IMG/VR virus record: IMGVR_UViG_3300025617_001484
Span: 1 to 64,000 of that record
Origin: a virus
Strand: one strand, 5' to 3'
DNA: 64,000 nt
The translations under genes were made by a program, and so were the position numbers. Position 1 is the stretch's first letter. Each line of letters starts with the position of its first letter. Below the pieces are notes generated by a model. It worked only from the letters and a program-made list of their open reading frames with translations, was not told the origin of the DNA and ran no database searches. Below are positions 7,872 to 16,021 of this stretch, in pieces.

Positions 7872-9650
7872 TCAGGAGAAAGTTGACAACCAAACTTTCC
7901 TAGCTTCCGAAGATTTACCAAATGCCATCTCTAGCATTACATTGGATTTTCTATCCTTTACTATTTGGGTTATCTTCTTATTTTTCATAACATGATCCCA
8001 GTCCTCTAGAGACAGTGATCCGAGACCCTTCAAATACCTTACATTCGATATTCTTTTTCCCTGACTTTTAGACTTGAATTCATCCAAAGAATAGTAATAT
8101 GACTTGTTCCTCTCCCCGGTGGAAACCAAAGGAGTTTCTAGGAAACTTAGTCTTTTGTTTTCTACTATCCATGGGAACCACTTAAAGAATAGGTTTATTA
8201 GAAGAGAAGTAATGTGGGCTCCATCAGGATCCTGATCTGTTGCAATCACTATATTGTCATATGGACATGCTAAATCCGGTCTCTCTGGATCTAAATTAAG
8301 TATCTGCATTAACTCTAGTATTTCCTTATTGTCCGCCAGATCTGATAAGCTTCTGGCATTCTTTATCTTACCCTTGAGTGCATATACGCCATCTCTAGAT
8401 GGATTTCTTTTCTGTAAAATAGATCCCATGGCACTTAGACCTTCCACTATGAATAAATTTTCTGCGTTCCTTGACGTAGGTGGAAAGTACTTGTGTGAAA
8501 ACTTAATTCTAACATTCTTTTTCTCTTTCCTTATCTTCTTAAGATTGGCATCCCTCTTTCTAGCTTCAACCTCTTTTTTAATCTTTTTGAAAAGGGGGGT
8601 TGTGAAGAACCTTTTTAGAGATCCAGAAAAGCTATCTAATATAATAGATTCGACATCCTCTCTCCTAGTAACAAATTTAGTTTTATTTTGATCTCCAAAC
8701 TTAACCAAGACCGGAGGAAGGTTTAATATCAAACAAAAATCATAGAAATGGTGGGCAAGTGAGTCATCCAGTACTCCATTAATCTGATCCATTACTATTT
8801 TCTGGTGTATACCAGTACACATTGCAGAATTGACGAATGAAAAAGAACCGGATCCCTCCGTTTTTTCCCAAATTAAAAGTTCGCCTATTTTAGTTTTGTA
8901 CGAGAGTTGTTTAAAAATAGATGTATCGACTGGAATTTCCTTGCCATCCCAAATAAACTTAATTTTTATTCCCTTGGTGTTTGGCTCCGTTTCAAGTACC
9001 CTTTTTTTCAGTAACAACTGAGAAAGTAGAATTTCCTTATTCCATTTACAATTATCAAATATGTCTGGTAGTGGGGTGAAACTTACAGATGTACCCAGTT
9101 TATTTCTTCCTCTCTTTAGGACTTTCGGTTTTGCTGCTTTGAACTTATTCCATTCCTGATAATAATATTCCTTTGAATTGGTGGTTTCAACAGAAAAGAA
9201 GCTAGACATAGCATTAACTAAACTTACACCCATACCGTTTGTACCAATAAGGGTTTCTGCTACATCATCATTATCAAAGTTAGAACCAGCTCTCAACATA
9301 GATACTGCGGTTGCGATGTTGCTCATTCCACTTTTCTTGTTGATTGTAGATCCATTTATAAAACCCTCACCAGAGTCGGTAATCTTTATGTTATTGATTT
9401 TCGAGTTAACCTCCACTGTTATAGAATCCATAGACTTTTTCATCCTTTTTGCTTCGTCTATGGAATTGGAAAAAACCTCGTCAAACAATTTGTACATACC
9501 AACCGATATTTGGTGGGAGGTCGATAGTATTTTGTCGCTTTTTACTATTGGAATCTGTTCTTCACTCAATTTAACAGATCCCACGTAAATGGTTGGTCTT
9601 TTTAAGATGTGTTCAAAATCAGAAAGTACCTGGATATCTTTAGTTGCCAT
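7872..9650 (-). CDS. 39: DNA topoisomerase II large subunit (T4 gp39-like, GyrB/ParE family)
   Basis: A 592-residue ATPase subunit. It has a GHKL ATP-binding domain (NSIDEAKR, DSGEGF, GTNGMGVSLVNAMS), a transducer domain, then a TOPRIM domain with VEGLSAMG, ALKGK and the metal-binding ATDQDPDGAHI. In T4 this polypeptide is split into gp39 and gp60; here it is one continuous gene. The catalytic partner gp52 is at 2338-3723, four genes away. Together they should form a type IIA topoisomerase needed for replication fork progression. Confidence 0.96.
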   Translation of the reverse strand: MATKDIQVLSDFEHILKRPTIYVGSVKLSEEQIPIVKSDKILSTSHQISVGMYKLFDEVFSNSIDEAKRMKKSMDSITVEVNSKINNIKITDSGEGFINGSTINKKSGMSNIATAVSMLRAGSNFDNDDVAETLIGTNGMGVSLVNAMSSFFSVETTNSKEYYYQEWNKFKAAKPKVLKRGRNKLGTSVSFTPLPDIFDNCKWNKEILLSQLLLKKRVLETEPNTKGIKIKFIWDGKEIPVDTSIFKQLSYKTKIGELLIWEKTEGSGSFSFVNSAMCTGIHQKIVMDQINGVLDDSLAHHFYDFCLILNLPPVLVKFGDQNKTKFVTRREDVESIILDSFSGSLKRFFTTPLFKKIKKEVEARKRDANLKKIRKEKKNVRIKFSHKYFPPTSRNAENLFIVEGLSAMGSILQKRNPSRDGVYALKGKIKNARSLSDLADNKEILELMQILNLDPERPDLACPYDNIVIATDQDPDGAHITSLLINLFFKWFPWIVENKRLSFLETPLVSTGERNKSYYYSLDEFKSKSQGKRISNVRYLKGLGSLSLEDWDHVMKNKKITQIVKDRKSNVMLEMAFGKSSEARKVWLSTFS

Positions 9651-9696
9651 TAAAGTTGTTATTTGGTTTTTATATGATCTTTATTGAATATAATTT

Positions 9697-9724
9697 CACA
9701 AAAAAAGCGGGAGGACCCGCTTTA
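9697..9724 (-). terminator. Rho-independent terminator
   Basis: Perfect 8-bp stem AAAGCGGG/CCCGCTTT with a 4-nt loop. On the minus strand it is followed by a T tract. It ends the transcript of the 9746-10276 gene. Confidence 0.85.
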
Positions 9725-9745
9725 TATTGTTTTTATGGTTTTATT

Positions 9746-10276
9746 TTATTCACCAGCAGGATCGAAGTAAATCTCTTCGATCTTAATAGGTAGAATCTTT
9801 GCCTCATACCCTTTATCCTTAAGTGATGCTGGGATACCAATAACGTAATCCTTACCCTCTATGTTTTCTATTCTATCAACTATGAATTCAGAATCGAAGA
9901 AGATAGTTCTTTTGTCTCCAAACCTATTTAGGTCAAAGTCAAAGTCTTTTGGGTCTTCACTACCATCTATTTTTTTCCCGATAGTTGACTTATACTGTCT
10001 TGCAAGTCTTTCTCTCTCCTTGTTGATTATATCCTGAACGTAGTCAGGAGCACCCTTTCCTTGTGTTGGTACGTCAGCTATGATTGTGATACTTTCAATT
10101 TGTCCAGACTCCTTCTGTGCAAGCATATCCCTCAAAGCAGGAATTACTTCAGAATATTTAAGTTCCATCTCTGGTCTTATATTAACATTCTTTCTAAACT
10201 TGCTCTCGTCATAAACTAGCGTAGCAGCTTCGTTTAGAGATTTACTAAATTCTTCGTATAATTTTAGGTTATTCAT
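9746..10276 (-). CDS. Unknown protein with capsid-targeting-like tag
   Basis: A 176-residue protein without a known domain. It opens with NNLKLYEEFSKSLNEAATLV, one of the best examples of the shared tag: Y-E-E-F, then the T4-prohead-protease-like site L-N-E before Ala. The body is hydrophilic and mixed alpha/beta, and the C-terminus is acidic. A GATATATA element lies exactly 19 nt upstream and a strong terminator follows, so it is an independent late-type unit. A head-packaged internal protein is the inferred role. Confidence 0.78.
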   Translation of the reverse strand: MNNLKLYEEFSKSLNEAATLVYDESKFRKNVNIRPEMELKYSEVIPALRDMLAQKESGQIESITIIADVPTQGKGAPDYVQDIINKERERLARQYKSTIGKKIDGSEDPKDFDFDLNRFGDKRTIFFDSEFIVDRIENIEGKDYVIGIPASLKDKGYEAKILPIKIEEIYFDPAGE

Positions 10277-10294
10277 TTCTTAAAATTTGTTTTT

Positions 10295-10576
10295 TTATAT
10301 ATCTCCTGAGCTGATGTGTTTGTATATCCTAACCTTAAGTTCAGTAGTTCCCTTAATTAATCTGTGCCAAGATCTAGATTTTACAAAAATCAATCCCTCG
10401 CACTTTTTCGGAAATTCGTTGTCAAACTGATAGCTCCAATCGTTTTCATTAAGAAATTCAACGTCTCTATCCTCCCAATCTTGGTGCCATTTTAATTCAA
10501 GGTCTGATATATCAGGAGAGAATGTTCTTACTATTTCATTCTCGGAGATTAATTCCTCACTATATGGGTTTACCAC
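10295..10576 (-). CDS. Unknown small protein
   Basis: A 93-residue acidic, Trp-rich protein (LKWHQDWEDRDVEF). Its start overlaps the end of the upstream DUF5872-like gene by 7 nt, so the two are coupled. Its last codons (GAT-ATA-TAA) form the promoter-like element of the next gene. Function unknown. Confidence 0.6.
   Translation of the reverse strand: MVNPYSEELISENEIVRTFSPDISDLELKWHQDWEDRDVEFLNENDWSYQFDNEFPKKCEGLIFVKSRSWHRLIKGTTELKVRIYKHISSGDI
10296..10303 (-). promoter_or_regulatory. GATATATA late-promoter-like element
   Basis: GATATATA 19 nt before the tagged 9746-10276 gene, overlapping the stop codon of the preceding gene. Confidence 0.55.
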
Positions 10577-11127
10577 GGGTTGCTAGATTTGAGTCCCAGT
10601 AGTTTATGGTACCTATGAACATTACAAGACCAGTATCTAGGTTTCCATTTAGGTCCTGGATCTGAACATCTGTGCCTGGCTCTGAAAGATTTAGAAGCCT
10701 TCTTGTCATCATTTTTTATCCTTTGTCCAGGTTGACCAAATCTTACCTTGACAACCTTACCGTCTCCATTCTTAGTGTAAACCGCAAATTTTCTAGATTC
10801 ACCGGTAGTTCTAAAAGGTTTATTCAATTTTACCTTTCTCCCTTGATATTCTTCCTCATTAATTTCAAAAGGAACATCCAGAATTACCTCTTCCTCCTTA
10901 TAAAGACCTCTAGAACCCGCTTCAGTACTTATGAGAAAAACGTCATCCATATCTAGGTCAATCTCCTCGTTTAACCAAAGAACCCTAGATTCGTTAATTA
11001 AATCCAACCAGGAGTCAGATTCTATTCTATAAACGCTCTCCATCAAAGAAAGACCCCCATCGATATGATACCTTAGAGATTCACTTATGTTATCTGATGT
11101 GAACGTGGTAAATTTTTTTAATTCCAT
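10570..11127 (-). CDS. Tagged protein with C-terminal DUF5872-like motif
   Basis: A 185-residue protein. The N-terminus (ELKKFTTFTSDNISE) fits the shared tag (F-T-T-F, then I-S-E). Near the C-terminus is a Cys/Arg/Trp-rich motif: KSFRARHRCSDPGPKWKPR followed by YWSC. I associate this with a short domain (DUF5872-type) found in T4-like phage and cyanophage proteins that are head- or protease-related, but I am not certain of the name. A GATATATA element lies only 4 nt before the ATG, so the transcript would be nearly leaderless if it is the promoter. Confidence 0.6.
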   Translation of the reverse strand: MELKKFTTFTSDNISESLRYHIDGGLSLMESVYRIESDSWLDLINESRVLWLNEEIDLDMDDVFLISTEAGSRGLYKEEEVILDVPFEINEEEYQGRKVKLNKPFRTTGESRKFAVYTKNGDGKVVKVRFGQPGQRIKNDDKKASKSFRARHRCSDPGPKWKPRYWSCNVHRYHKLLGLKSSNPW

Positions 11128-11131
11128 AATC

Positions 11132-11139
11132 TATATATC
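11132..11139 (-). promoter_or_regulatory. GATATATA element
   Basis: GATATATA 4 nt before the start of the 10570-11127 gene and just after the carbamoyltransferase stop. The spacing is too short for a normal leader. It implies a leaderless message or a misassigned start. Confidence 0.35.
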
Positions 11140-11141
11140 GC

Positions 11142-12896
11142 CTAGGTATCGAATATAGAGGTATTTTGAGAGGATACCTCGTATACATTTTCATTGACTA
11201 TTAATATGTCTACAACGCCATCTATTAAATGTTTAAATGCTTCAACAGAAGTATTTATAATGGGTTCCCCGTGAACATTAAAAGAGGTATTCATAAGAAC
11301 AGGTATTCCGGTTATGTCGTTAAATTCCAGAAGTATCGGGAAAAAAGGTTTGTTATTTTCTTTGACAATCTGAATCCTCGAGGTGTTATCAAATTTATTA
11401 ATAACCCCAGGTATCTTGTGGACCCATTCGTCCTTTACATTATAACATATAGTCATGAATTGAGAAGCATACTTGGATTTATAGCAATGAAAGGGAATGT
11501 TCTCAAATCCATCCATCACAACAGGGGCAAAAGGCATAACCTCATTTCTGTTTAACCTTCTGTTTACATATTCCTGTGCATCATTCCTTCGCGGATCGAA
11601 TAATATCGAAGTCCCACCAAGAGCTCTTGGACCCCACTCCCTCCGATTTGAAAAAACACCAACAACCTTGCCCATTTCTAAAGATTTGGCAATGTATTCT
11701 GCTGAAAATTTGGAAATAGATAATTCACCAGGTACTTCAGAAACTTTTGTCTCATTACCCCAAAAAACATTGTCTATACTACAGACATCGAACTCTCCCA
11801 ATTCATTTGCCTTAGCTATTGCAGCACCAAGTGCAAGGCCACCGTCGGTCATACCAGGAGAGATAAAGATCTCATCGAATTCTGAAAGCTCGTTTATTTT
11901 TTGGTTAACCTTTACATTAGAAAATAAACCACCAGCAAGAGCTAATTTTTTTATGTGCGGATATTTTTTCTTGATATCCTGTATTGCATCCAAGAAGTAA
12001 TTTTCAGTAAGATATTGAAGCATATAGGAAGCATCCTTCCTAACATTTGAATCCTTTAAATCCAAAGAAGTAAAATAGGAGTAGCATGGTCCGTGATGTT
12101 TCCATTGTAGACTTCCATCATACTTAAAATAATCACCCAAGGAATCATACATTTCTTGGTTGAAAGATCCTTGTGCAGCTAAGCCTACGATCTTACCCTC
12201 GTCCTTACCACCAAACATCCCGCATAAATGACAAAATGAATTCCAGAAGGCAGCTATCGAATCAAAACCTCTTACCTCCTCCTTCATGGTAAGATTACCT
12301 TCGCTTCCAATATACAGAGAAGCCCTACAACTACTCTGGGTATGCTCTGGTTTATACCACCATGAATCCTCCCATATTTGCAACTGACATGGAAGATCTT
12401 CGGATTTTTTTGCTACTTTGGCTAATTCTATCCATTCCTCCTCAGGGACATCTGGTTCTCTCCTAGGTAAAGATTGACCTCTTATCTTTTGAAGTACACT
12501 AGCATCCAGCACACTGTCAGAAATACCATTGCCATCTCCACCATCGTAAGTCAAAACAAGAGTATCCTCACTGAATCCCGAAAGGTAATAAGCTGTACAT
12601 GCGTGTGAATAGTGATGTCCGTATAGGAAGATATCCTTTTTTTCCACTATTTTCTCCAGGTAATCCAAACCACATAGAACTGCTTTAGGCATAACTACTA
12701 TCACATCATCATCAAACGGGGATATTCCTACATCACCTAATGCTTTCAACGAGTAGTCAGGAAAAGCAAATTGGTTAAATACACCCTTAACTCTTTTAAA
12801 CCTTTCTTCCTCAAAAGCGTATTTAATGTTTCCATCCTCAATATAAGCTACACCACAATCGTGTGTAACTGCTGAAATAGACAGTATCTTTGCCAT
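11142..12896 (-). CDS. Carbamoyltransferase, NodU/TobZ/CmcH family
   Basis: A 584-residue enzyme expected to make carbamoyl-adenylate from carbamoyl phosphate and ATP and to transfer the carbamoyl group to a hydroxyl, usually on a sugar or nucleoside. The Kae1-like N-terminal domain has ISAVTHDCGVAYIEDG, EEERFKRVKG, the metal-binding HHYSHACTAYYLSGF and LTYDGGDGNG. The C-terminal domain has the family signature REWGPRALGGTSILFDPR, then RNEVMPFAPVV and NTSFNVHGEPI. The length is typical. The neighbour is a glycosyltransferase (12914-14182), 17 nt upstream in the same direction, so carbamoylation of a sugar on phage DNA, virion protein or host glycan is plausible. The acceptor cannot be read from the sequence. 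Confidence 0.94.
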   Translation of the reverse strand: MAKILSISAVTHDCGVAYIEDGNIKYAFEEERFKRVKGVFNQFAFPDYSLKALGDVGISPFDDDVIVVMPKAVLCGLDYLEKIVEKKDIFLYGHHYSHACTAYYLSGFSEDTLVLTYDGGDGNGISDSVLDASVLQKIRGQSLPRREPDVPEEEWIELAKVAKKSEDLPCQLQIWEDSWWYKPEHTQSSCRASLYIGSEGNLTMKEEVRGFDSIAAFWNSFCHLCGMFGGKDEGKIVGLAAQGSFNQEMYDSLGDYFKYDGSLQWKHHGPCYSYFTSLDLKDSNVRKDASYMLQYLTENYFLDAIQDIKKKYPHIKKLALAGGLFSNVKVNQKINELSEFDEIFISPGMTDGGLALGAAIAKANELGEFDVCSIDNVFWGNETKVSEVPGELSISKFSAEYIAKSLEMGKVVGVFSNRREWGPRALGGTSILFDPRRNDAQEYVNRRLNRNEVMPFAPVVMDGFENIPFHCYKSKYASQFMTICYNVKDEWVHKIPGVINKFDNTSRIQIVKENNKPFFPILLEFNDITGIPVLMNTSFNVHGEPIINTSVEAFKHLIDGVVDILIVNENVYEVSSQNTSIFDT

Positions 12897-12913
12897 AGAA
12901 TTGCTATTAGACT

Positions 12914-14182
12914 TTACTTGGATTTTTTGCTTTTTAACATCTCTGCCTTCTGAGCAGCTGCTTTCCTGTAATGATCAAGATTTTTAAGTATTCTATTTCT
13001 TTCATTCTCTGGTAGTGTTGGAAAGAAATCCATCTTTATAATAGCCTCAGTTTTTTCAAAGGCAACCTCAGGATTTCCAGTGTGGAAGGCAGATAATGCA
13101 TATTCATCCAAAAGTCTCCATTGCCAAACTTCTGGTTCGACAAATAGAATATCAGATGTGCCTGGATTTTTTGTTGCCATATTACCATAAGTAAAAGAAA
13201 GAACCCATCTTCCCCTCTCCCTAAGTTTTCTCATTACGTGGAAAACTGCTTCGAGCCTTTCTGGTCTATATTCCCAAGCACGAGAGTAAGCTTGTATAAC
13301 TTCATCAGGATGTCTACCAAGTTGCTCCTTTATCTTCCCTATCATGTACATTGAATAATAAACCTCTTCTTCCCATCCACCAGCTTCTATTCTTCTCTCA
13401 TAAGCATCTATAGCCTTAAGCTTTTGCCCAGAGTCTCTGTAGCTTTGAGCTAGATAAAACATATATCTAGCATTTTCAGGCTCATCTTTTAGTGCTTTTT
13501 CCAGAATCTCCGCATCGTTTGCATATTTTTCCTCCAGACTATTGGCTCTTTTAAGAGGGCTGATATCTGCATCCACGTGACATCTATCCGATGGTATTTG
13601 ATACTGTATTAATTGTTCCTTACCAGGCAAATCCAAATATTCATGAAGTACCCCTTTATAAACCCAATCCTGATCTGACTTTACAATCTGAGCACGGTGA
13701 TATTGTAAATTATTTAACCTATAGAGGATTTGAAAACAGTCTACGTCTTTTGGCAAACTATGAAATGGGTTTACTCCATTATTAGGGGACTGGAAAGTAT
13801 CATCCGCATCGATTATCCATCTATAATCACACTTTCCCTTTGACAGTTCCAAACTTTCAGTACGGTTTACTTCAAAATTAACCCAAGGTCTTTCGTGAAC
13901 CTCTCCCTCAATACCTAGATCCTCCATAGTTGAATTGATCTCATCAATTGTATTGTCAGAAGAACCGGTGTCGACTATTACGTAGTATGAAATATATGGA
14001 GCAACCTGGGTCAAACACTTTCTTATGGTATCACCCTCGTCCTTTACTATCATCACCAAACATAAACTTATGCTTTGTTGGCTTTGATCAGAATTATTAA
14101 GATTCTGGGAATGTGTTAATTTTTTAGATGATGATTGCTTGGAAATCTTTGTTGATTTTTTCTTTTTGGTTTTAGATGCCAT
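12914..14182 (-). CDS. Family 2 glycosyltransferase with C-terminal TPR-like repeats
   Basis: A 422-residue protein. A Lys/Ser-rich N-terminal tail of about 35 residues precedes a GT-A/GT2 domain: SLCLVMIVKDEGDTI, VIVDTGSSDNT, and the nucleotide-sugar/metal-binding IDADDTF (DADD at 125-128). The C-terminal half is helical with TPR-like repeats (NARYMFYLAQSYRDSGQKL and following). This architecture is known in bacterial and phage glycosyltransferases that modify proteins or glycans. It is followed 17 nt later by the carbamoyltransferase, and the two probably act on the same acceptor. A GATATAAATAG element upstream resembles the late promoter. Confidence 0.9.
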   Translation of the reverse strand: MASKTKKKKSTKISKQSSSKKLTHSQNLNNSDQSQQSISLCLVMIVKDEGDTIRKCLTQVAPYISYYVIVDTGSSDNTIDEINSTMEDLGIEGEVHERPWVNFEVNRTESLELSKGKCDYRWIIDADDTFQSPNNGVNPFHSLPKDVDCFQILYRLNNLQYHRAQIVKSDQDWVYKGVLHEYLDLPGKEQLIQYQIPSDRCHVDADISPLKRANSLEEKYANDAEILEKALKDEPENARYMFYLAQSYRDSGQKLKAIDAYERRIEAGGWEEEVYYSMYMIGKIKEQLGRHPDEVIQAYSRAWEYRPERLEAVFHVMRKLRERGRWVLSFTYGNMATKNPGTSDILFVEPEVWQWRLLDEYALSAFHTGNPEVAFEKTEAIIKMDFFPTLPENERNRILKNLDHYRKAAAQKAEMLKSKKSK

Positions 14183-14240
14183 AGAAACTTTAAATAATAT
14201 CGTTTCTATTTATATCCAAATAATTAGAAAAATTTCATCC

Positions 14241-14942
14241 TTATCCTCTATCTAATGAGGTAATTCTCTCAAGTATCAATTCGTCATTTAGAGTTAAAGT
14301 AAAATCGCCAACAGCTTTTATGTTTTTACCTTTCCTTTTAGAAACCAAATCTATTGTTACATATCCGGTTTCATCATCAGACAATTTTATAGCTCTTTCT
14401 TTCTCTTTTTCACAGATTGGATCTAACGAAGTTCTGCTCATACCAGTTCCGTTCCAGTAAACAAGGGTTAAGTTATCTATTTTCCCATCAAGAACTTTAA
14501 CTACCTGGTTTTCCCTTAGACATTCTATCTTTAAACTAGAACCAGATTTTCTAAACCTGGTGGAAAAAGTTAATAAAAAATATCCACGTCCATACAGGAG
14601 TCCAGGAATTGTGCTGTTTTTAGCGGAAAATAAAGGAAGAGATCCCTGGAATCTATGCCTCTTAAATCTAACCCCAAGCTCCATAAAAGATTTCTCTATT
14701 ATAGACATCAGATCATCAACATCCGTATCTGGGAGATCGAAAATAACATGTGGGTGTTTACCACCTATAACCTTGGGTATCTTTATATGTACGTCGGAAA
14801 AATATTTTAGATAATTTAAAATAACTTCCAGTATGGTATCAAGTTGATCCTTCTCAGAAAGACTTACTTTTTTATTGTGGTCTATCTCAGACTGAATCTG
14901 AGAAAGAAAATCCTCAATTACTTTTTCTTTATGAACGCTCAT
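14241..14942 (-). CDS. Unknown 233-residue protein
   Basis: No family recognised. Residues 1-70 are helical and the rest is beta-rich with basic patches (RFKRHRFQG, TRFRKSGSSLK), suggestive of nucleic-acid or ligand binding. Its start overlaps the DUF2452 gene by 14 nt, so the two genes are translationally coupled. Confidence 0.6.
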   Translation of the reverse strand: MSVHKEKVIEDFLSQIQSEIDHNKKVSLSEKDQLDTILEVILNYLKYFSDVHIKIPKVIGGKHPHVIFDLPDTDVDDLMSIIEKSFMELGVRFKRHRFQGSLPLFSAKNSTIPGLLYGRGYFLLTFSTRFRKSGSSLKIECLRENQVVKVLDGKIDNLTLVYWNGTGMSRTSLDPICEKEKERAIKLSDDETGYVTIDLVSKRKGKNIKAVGDFTLTLNDELILERITSLDRG

Positions 14943-15363
14943 CTTTATCTTTTATTCTTTTCCAGGAGTAGTCTGTATCTAGCTTAAAGTGGCCATAATA
15001 TGGTATTTTTCTTCCCCACTCCCGTGGTGATATTAAGCTTGAAAAAACTTCACCTTTAGAATTTTCATAGAGATATATCTCAGTTCCTATATGTGCTTCA
15101 AAGGACATGTTAGAATTCCAAACAAGCTCGTTATCCTCAAACTCCTTAAGTAGAGAAGAGATCTGTTCTTTGATCTCTTCAGCTCTTTTTCCAAATTTAT
15201 GATTTGAGTTGGCTGCTGCTCTTTGTTTAAATAGAGAAAGTCCAGATATATCTATTTTCGGAGAGGAAACTGAAGTAGCATATGGCTTAAGAAAAGCGTC
15301 ATATTTTCCACTTTCCTCATCATAAATAATACTATCAGGAAGTTTTTTCTTTTTTTCCTTCAT
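14929..15363 (-). CDS. DUF2452-like protein
   Basis: A 144-residue protein. LKPYATSVSSPKID near residue 30, a helical segment with KEQISSLLKEF, then MSFEAHIGTEIYLYENSKGE and ISPREWGR match the general pattern of DUF2452 proteins, which are common in Bacteroidetes and have no known function. It overlaps the adenylate kinase gene upstream by 29 nt and the 233-residue gene downstream by 14 nt. It is useful mainly as a host-lineage marker. Confidence 0.7.
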   Translation of the reverse strand: MKEKKKKLPDSIIYDEESGKYDAFLKPYATSVSSPKIDISGLSLFKQRAAANSNHKFGKRAEEIKEQISSLLKEFEDNELVWNSNMSFEAHIGTEIYLYENSKGEVFSSLISPREWGRKIPYYGHFKLDTDYSWKRIKDKDERS

Positions 15364-16003
15364 CCTTTGATTTGTATTGGAGACCTATCTTATTAAGGAG
15401 CTGTTTATAAACGGTTTCTATTTTCTTAGAAGCATCTATTTTTACGAGTTTTCTGCTTTTCTTGTATTTTTTAATAAGAGGGAGAGTCTTTTCCTTGTAT
15501 TCATTAAACCTTTTGGATATTACCTCAGTATCTTTATCATCATCACGGTTTTCCTTTTCAGATCTCTTGGAAATCCTTTCCTTGGCTTTATCTTCATCCA
15601 AGTCCAAGTAAATAACATGATTAAGTCCTACTCCCATTTTCCCAAGCAAAGAATCCAACATCTTGGATTGCTTAACATTTCTCGGAAATCCGTCAATAAT
15701 AATTCCTTTCTCAAGATCAGCTTTACCTAATGCTTTTCTTAACATCCTTACCATGACTCTATCTGGTATGAAGTCGCCTTTTTTTACAATCTTCTTAAGC
15801 TCCTCGTCTTCTGAATTACGTATAAGGTCCCCAGTAGAAATGTGTGTAAAGTCATTTTTGTCCACTAACCTCTTAGATATAGTTCCCTTACCAGAACCAG
15901 GAGGTCCCAGAATAACAAGGATTTCTCCCTGCTTATCTGGTATTTCCCTTTCGTTTATATCGTCTTTGTTTACAAAGCTCTCAAAATTTTTAACTTTATT
16001 CAT
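15335..16003 (-). CDS. adk: Adenylate kinase with N-terminal capsid-targeting-like extension
   Basis: A 222-residue P-loop nucleoside monophosphate kinase (ATP + AMP to 2 ADP). The Walker A motif is GPPGSGKGT (33-41), with THISTGDLIR for AMP binding, IIDGFPRN, and a short LID lacking the zinc cysteines. About 26 residues precede the first strand, which is longer than usual, and they read KVKNFESFVNKDDINE: the tag shared by other proteins here, ending in I-N-E. The kinase may therefore be packaged in the virion head and trimmed by the prohead protease. It lies in the nucleotide-metabolism operon just downstream of nrdA. Confidence 0.93.
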   Translation of the reverse strand: MNKVKNFESFVNKDDINEREIPDKQGEILVILGPPGSGKGTISKRLVDKNDFTHISTGDLIRNSEDEELKKIVKKGDFIPDRVMVRMLRKALGKADLEKGIIIDGFPRNVKQSKMLDSLLGKMGVGLNHVIYLDLDEDKAKERISKRSEKENRDDDKDTEVISKRFNEYKEKTLPLIKKYKKSRKLVKIDASKKIETVYKQLLNKIGLQYKSKDEGKKEKTS

Positions 16004-16021
16004 CTTAGTAATTAGATTGTT

